Below, in pieces: positions 62,185 through 64,000 of a DNA stretch of 64,000 nt (positions are counted from its first letter, which is position 1; each line of letters opens with the position of its first letter). Origin of the DNA: Pseudodesulfovibrio sp. 5S69. GTDB taxonomy: Bacteria > Desulfobacterota > Desulfovibrionia > Desulfovibrionales > Desulfovibrionaceae. The stretch is from positions 4,087,501-4,151,500 of the forward strand of contig NZ_CP146609.1 in NCBI RefSeq assembly GCF_037094465.1. The letters are read 5' to 3'. Both the position numbers and the translations under genes were made by a program. Under the pieces are notes generated by a model. It was not told where the DNA came from. It was given only the letters and a program-made list of their open reading frames with translations, and did no database searches.

Positions 62185-62640
62185 ATGCACCGTACACGCC
62201 TGTCCGCCGTCCCGGCCCTGTGGGCCGCCGTCCTGATCCTGGCCGCCCTGGGCGGCTGCACCGCCGCCTCGACCGGGCAGGGCGCCGCATCCGCCAGCCC
62301 GTCGGACGGGAAGGCCGCGCTCAAAGTCTCGGTCTCCTATAGCGAGCGCATGCTCCTGCCGCCGGGCTGCGCCCTGTTCCTGGAACTGGTCAACATCTCG
62401 CAGCTCAACCGGAAGGACAACGACGTGGCCAACGCCTTTTTGCCGGTCAAGGCCGCCCCGCCCTTCAAGGCGGTCATCAAGTACGACCCCGACAGGATCC
62501 TCGCGCAACTGCACTACGCGGTCACGGCGCGCATCGAGCTCAACGGGCAGGTGCTCTTTTCCGGCAGTGCGCGGATCGACCCCCTGTCCTGGCCCGAGGG
62601 CAAGCCCGTGGAGGTCTCGGTGACCATGCCCCGGCGCTAG
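62185..62640 (+). CDS. YbaY/YscW-type lipoprotein, 151 aa
   Basis: The signal peptide ends in a lipobox, Ala-Leu-Gly-Gly-Cys near residue 25. After a Ser/Ala-rich linker a beta-sandwich follows with the YbaY pattern Val-Ser-Val-Ser-Tyr-x-Glu-Arg-Met-Leu-Leu-Pro-Pro-Gly-Cys-Ala-Leu-x-Leu-Glu-Leu. It should sit on the inner face of the outer membrane. The family is related to the type III secretion pilotin YscW, but no secretion genes are near, so a general envelope role is more likely. GGAG lies before the ATG. Confidence 0.78.
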   Translation: MHRTRLSAVPALWAAVLILAALGGCTAASTGQGAASASPSDGKAALKVSVSYSERMLLPPGCALFLELVNISQLNRKDNDVANAFLPVKAAPPFKAVIKYDPDRILAQLHYAVTARIELNGQVLFSGSARIDPLSWPEGKPVEVSVTMPRR

Positions 62641-62670
62641 CCGCGGCAACGGTCCTCGGGCGGGGAATGC

Positions 62671-62706
62671 AAAAAGGCCCGGCGCATGGCGCCGGGCCTT
62701 TTTGCA
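62671..62706. terminator. Bidirectional terminator between ybaY-like and PhoU-like genes
   Basis: AAGGCCCGGCGC pairs with GCGCCGGGCCTT around ATG, with A5 and T5 flanks. Confidence 0.92.
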
Positions 62707-62741
62707 TTCGCGGAACGGCGCGGGCGACGCGCCGGAGCGGA

Positions 62742-63416
62742 CTATCGGGCGATCATGGAACGCAGCAACTCGGCGCAGTTCTCGGTGTTGTGCCCCATGT
62801 TGTCGAGGCAGTCCACAAAGTGGAGGAGCTGGTAGATGTCCTTGAAGTCGATGTCCTTGTCGTAAATTTTCGTCTGCAGGTCGTTCTTGCGGCGGCGGAC
62901 CTCGTCGCGCTCGCGACGGACCTTGCGGAAGCACTCCTTGGTGCCTTCGCGGTCCAGGGATTCGCCGTTGAGCAGCCCGATGGTGGACTTGAGCGCCGGG
63001 CCGAGGAGCACGGTGCACTTGGCCACGGAATCCAGGAGGTAGATCATCTCCTTCTGGATGTCCTCGGGGATGGCCACCGGGCGCATGGCCAGCCAGTGCA
63101 GGGCGTCCTGGGCCGCGTCGAGCACGTTGTCCTGGCTCTTGGTGTAGGACAGGAACAGGTGCTTCTCCACGGCCATGAACAAGCCCTTGGGCAGGTGGTT
63201 GCGGATGTTGCGCTTGATGGAGTCGGCGTGGTTCTCGATCTCGTCCACGGCCTTGGTCAACTCCTTGAACTCGCGGCACACTCCGCCGGACACGTAGCAC
63301 TCAAGGGATTCGTCGATGGCGGCGATGCACTCGGCGATCTTGTCGTAATGCTCGACCAGCCCGTCCATGGGGGAGCGGCTGCCGAGCAGGCCGAAGAAGG
63401 GAATTCTCAATGTCAT
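62742..63416 (-). CDS. PhoU-like DUF47 protein (Pit accessory), 224 aa
   Basis: An all-helical PhoU-related protein of the DUF47/TIGR00153 type (Leu-Arg-Ile-Pro-Phe-Phe-Gly-Leu-Leu near the start; Val-Asp-Glu-Ile-Glu-Asn-His-Ala-Asp near 57-65; Asp-x-x-Asp-Asn-Met-Gly-His-Asn-Thr-Glu near 208). The acidic sites bind metal ions. The family is almost always encoded beside a Pit phosphate transporter and is thought to regulate it; here the transporter gene begins 45 bp upstream on the same strand. GAGGTC precedes the start. Confidence 0.9.
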   Translation of the reverse strand: MTLRIPFFGLLGSRSPMDGLVEHYDKIAECIAAIDESLECYVSGGVCREFKELTKAVDEIENHADSIKRNIRNHLPKGLFMAVEKHLFLSYTKSQDNVLDAAQDALHWLAMRPVAIPEDIQKEMIYLLDSVAKCTVLLGPALKSTIGLLNGESLDREGTKECFRKVRRERDEVRRRKNDLQTKIYDKDIDFKDIYQLLHFVDCLDNMGHNTENCAELLRSMIAR

Positions 63417-63461
63417 ATGGTGACCTCTACTAAAAAGGGTTGTTGCGATTATTGTTGTAAC

Positions 63462-64000
63462 CTAGCCGTAACACAACCATTTGAGCAGCACAAAGATTAC
63501 TATGCTGGTCAGGGCCGCGATGGGGACGGTTGCCACCCAGTAGGCCACGATGCGCAGCAGGACCCGGAAGTCCACGGCGGAAAAGCCGCGCGCCAGGCCC
63601 ACGCCGACCACGCCGCCCACCGCCGCATGCGTGGTGGACACCGGCAGGCCGAGATTGGAGGCGATCAATACGGTGGAGGCCGCCCCGAAGTCAACGGCAA
63701 AACCGCGCGTATTGGTCAACGTGGTGATCTTCTCGCCCACGGTGGACATGACCTTGTGGCCGAGCACGGCGATGCCCACGGCGATGCCCAGGCCGCCCAG
63801 GACGAGCATGGGCCACGGGACCTCGGCCTTGGCCAGGAGCATGTGCTCCTTGGCGATGAGATAGATGGCGGCCACCGGGCCGATGGCGTTGGCCACGTCG
63901 TTGGCGCCCTGGGACAGGGCCACGTAGCAGGACGTGCCGACCTGCATCTTGCGGAAGATCCGCTCCACGCCCTCGGCGCCCTCCTCCTCGTCCAGCACGA
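63462..64000 (-). CDS. Pit-family inorganic phosphate transporter, C-terminal part (gene runs off the window)
   Basis: The visible 178 residues contain the second Pit signature: Gly-Ala-Asn-Asp-Val-Ala-Asn-Ala-Ile-Gly-Pro near 31-41. At least four hydrophobic segments follow, and Leu-Pro-Val-Ser-Thr-Thr-His-Ala-Ala-Val-Gly-Gly near 118-129. Pit carriers take up phosphate as a metal-phosphate complex in symport with protons or sodium. The frame is open at the window edge and its start is beyond 64000. It pairs with the PhoU-like gene downstream. Confidence 0.92.
   Translation of the reverse strand, partial: VLDEEEGAEGVERIFRKMQVGTSCYVALSQGANDVANAIGPVAAIYLIAKEHMLLAKAEVPWPMLVLGGLGIAVGIAVLGHKVMSTVGEKITTLTNTRGFAVDFGAASTVLIASNLGLPVSTTHAAVGGVVGVGLARGFSAVDFRVLLRIVAYWVATVPIAALTSIVIFVLLKWLCYG

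Overview
The window is a dense, GC-rich (roughly two-thirds G+C by eye) bacterial chromosome segment. Gene content points to a sulfate-reducing Desulfovibrionaceae member of the Desulfovibrio/Pseudodesulfovibrio type: a HesB-like selenoprotein, a sigma-54-controlled NifX-like/Mrp pair resembling the Desulfovibrio orange-protein locus, hydrogenase maturation genes hypA-hypB, a two-subunit molybdenum hydroxylase, a CoA-disulfide-reductase/rhodanese fusion and anaerobic cobalamin genes. I saw no transposase, integrase, phage gene, CRISPR array, rRNA or tRNA.   Layout. 1-2.4 kb: small orphan proteins and a minus-strand operon (pyrR, a shikimate-kinase-family gene, a cysteine-cluster protein). 2.5-4.7 kb: an IscA/HesB-like selenoprotein with in-frame UGA and a SECIS-like hairpin, four tandem 117-bp terminator units, a cysteine paralogue with a fifth unit, then two copies of a hairpin-forming intergenic repeat. 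4.7-13 kb: a phenylacetate-CoA-ligase-like enzyme, a CBS-ACT protein, a diguanylate cyclase, a CobD-CbiP fusion, and a lower-GC orphan with a papain-like Cys/His/Asp pattern. 13-20.5 kb: a molybdopterin oxidoreductase, a third repeat copy, an IorAB-type hydroxylase, and a hydrolase translationally coupled to MlaA. 20.6-24.7 kb: a LytS/LytTR two-component system with a CstA transporter, and a 21-bp-spaced direct repeat in front of cstA. 24.8-31.4 kb: YkgJ-type protein, lepA-lepB, cfa, hipB-hipA with a palindromic operator. 31.4-38.6 kb: hybrid kinase, PocR-domain protein, YitT-SAM hydrolase-cobS, S49 peptidase. 38.6-44.2 kb: MarR-controlled HlyD/ABC-2 exporter. 44.4-51.8 kb: aminotransferase, chemoreceptor, solute-binding protein, ilvD, a hypothetical protein. 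51.9-56.2 kb: CoADR-rhodanese enzyme, FMN-riboswitch-controlled ribB, hypAB. 56.3-60.3 kb: hydrolase and the sigma-54 locus. 60.6-64 kb: SDR, small TPR-like protein, YbaY-like lipoprotein, PhoU-like protein and a truncated Pit phosphate transporter.   How it works together. Several units carry readable regulation: the bEBP gene and its likely target share a GGCGA-N5-TCGCC palindrome (one copy upstream of the bEBP gene, two upstream of the target's -24/-12 promoter); marR has a palindrome between its -35 and -10; hipBA has stacked ATGGG/CCCAT palindromes; ribB has a promoter plus FMN riboswitch. The strongest candidates for under-described biology are the Sec/Cys HesB pair with its duplicated terminators, the dispersed hairpin repeat with covarying stems, the sigma-54 NifX-Mrp regulon, and the orphan papain-like protein. 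All functional statements are from reading sequence and family knowledge; nothing was searched or computed.
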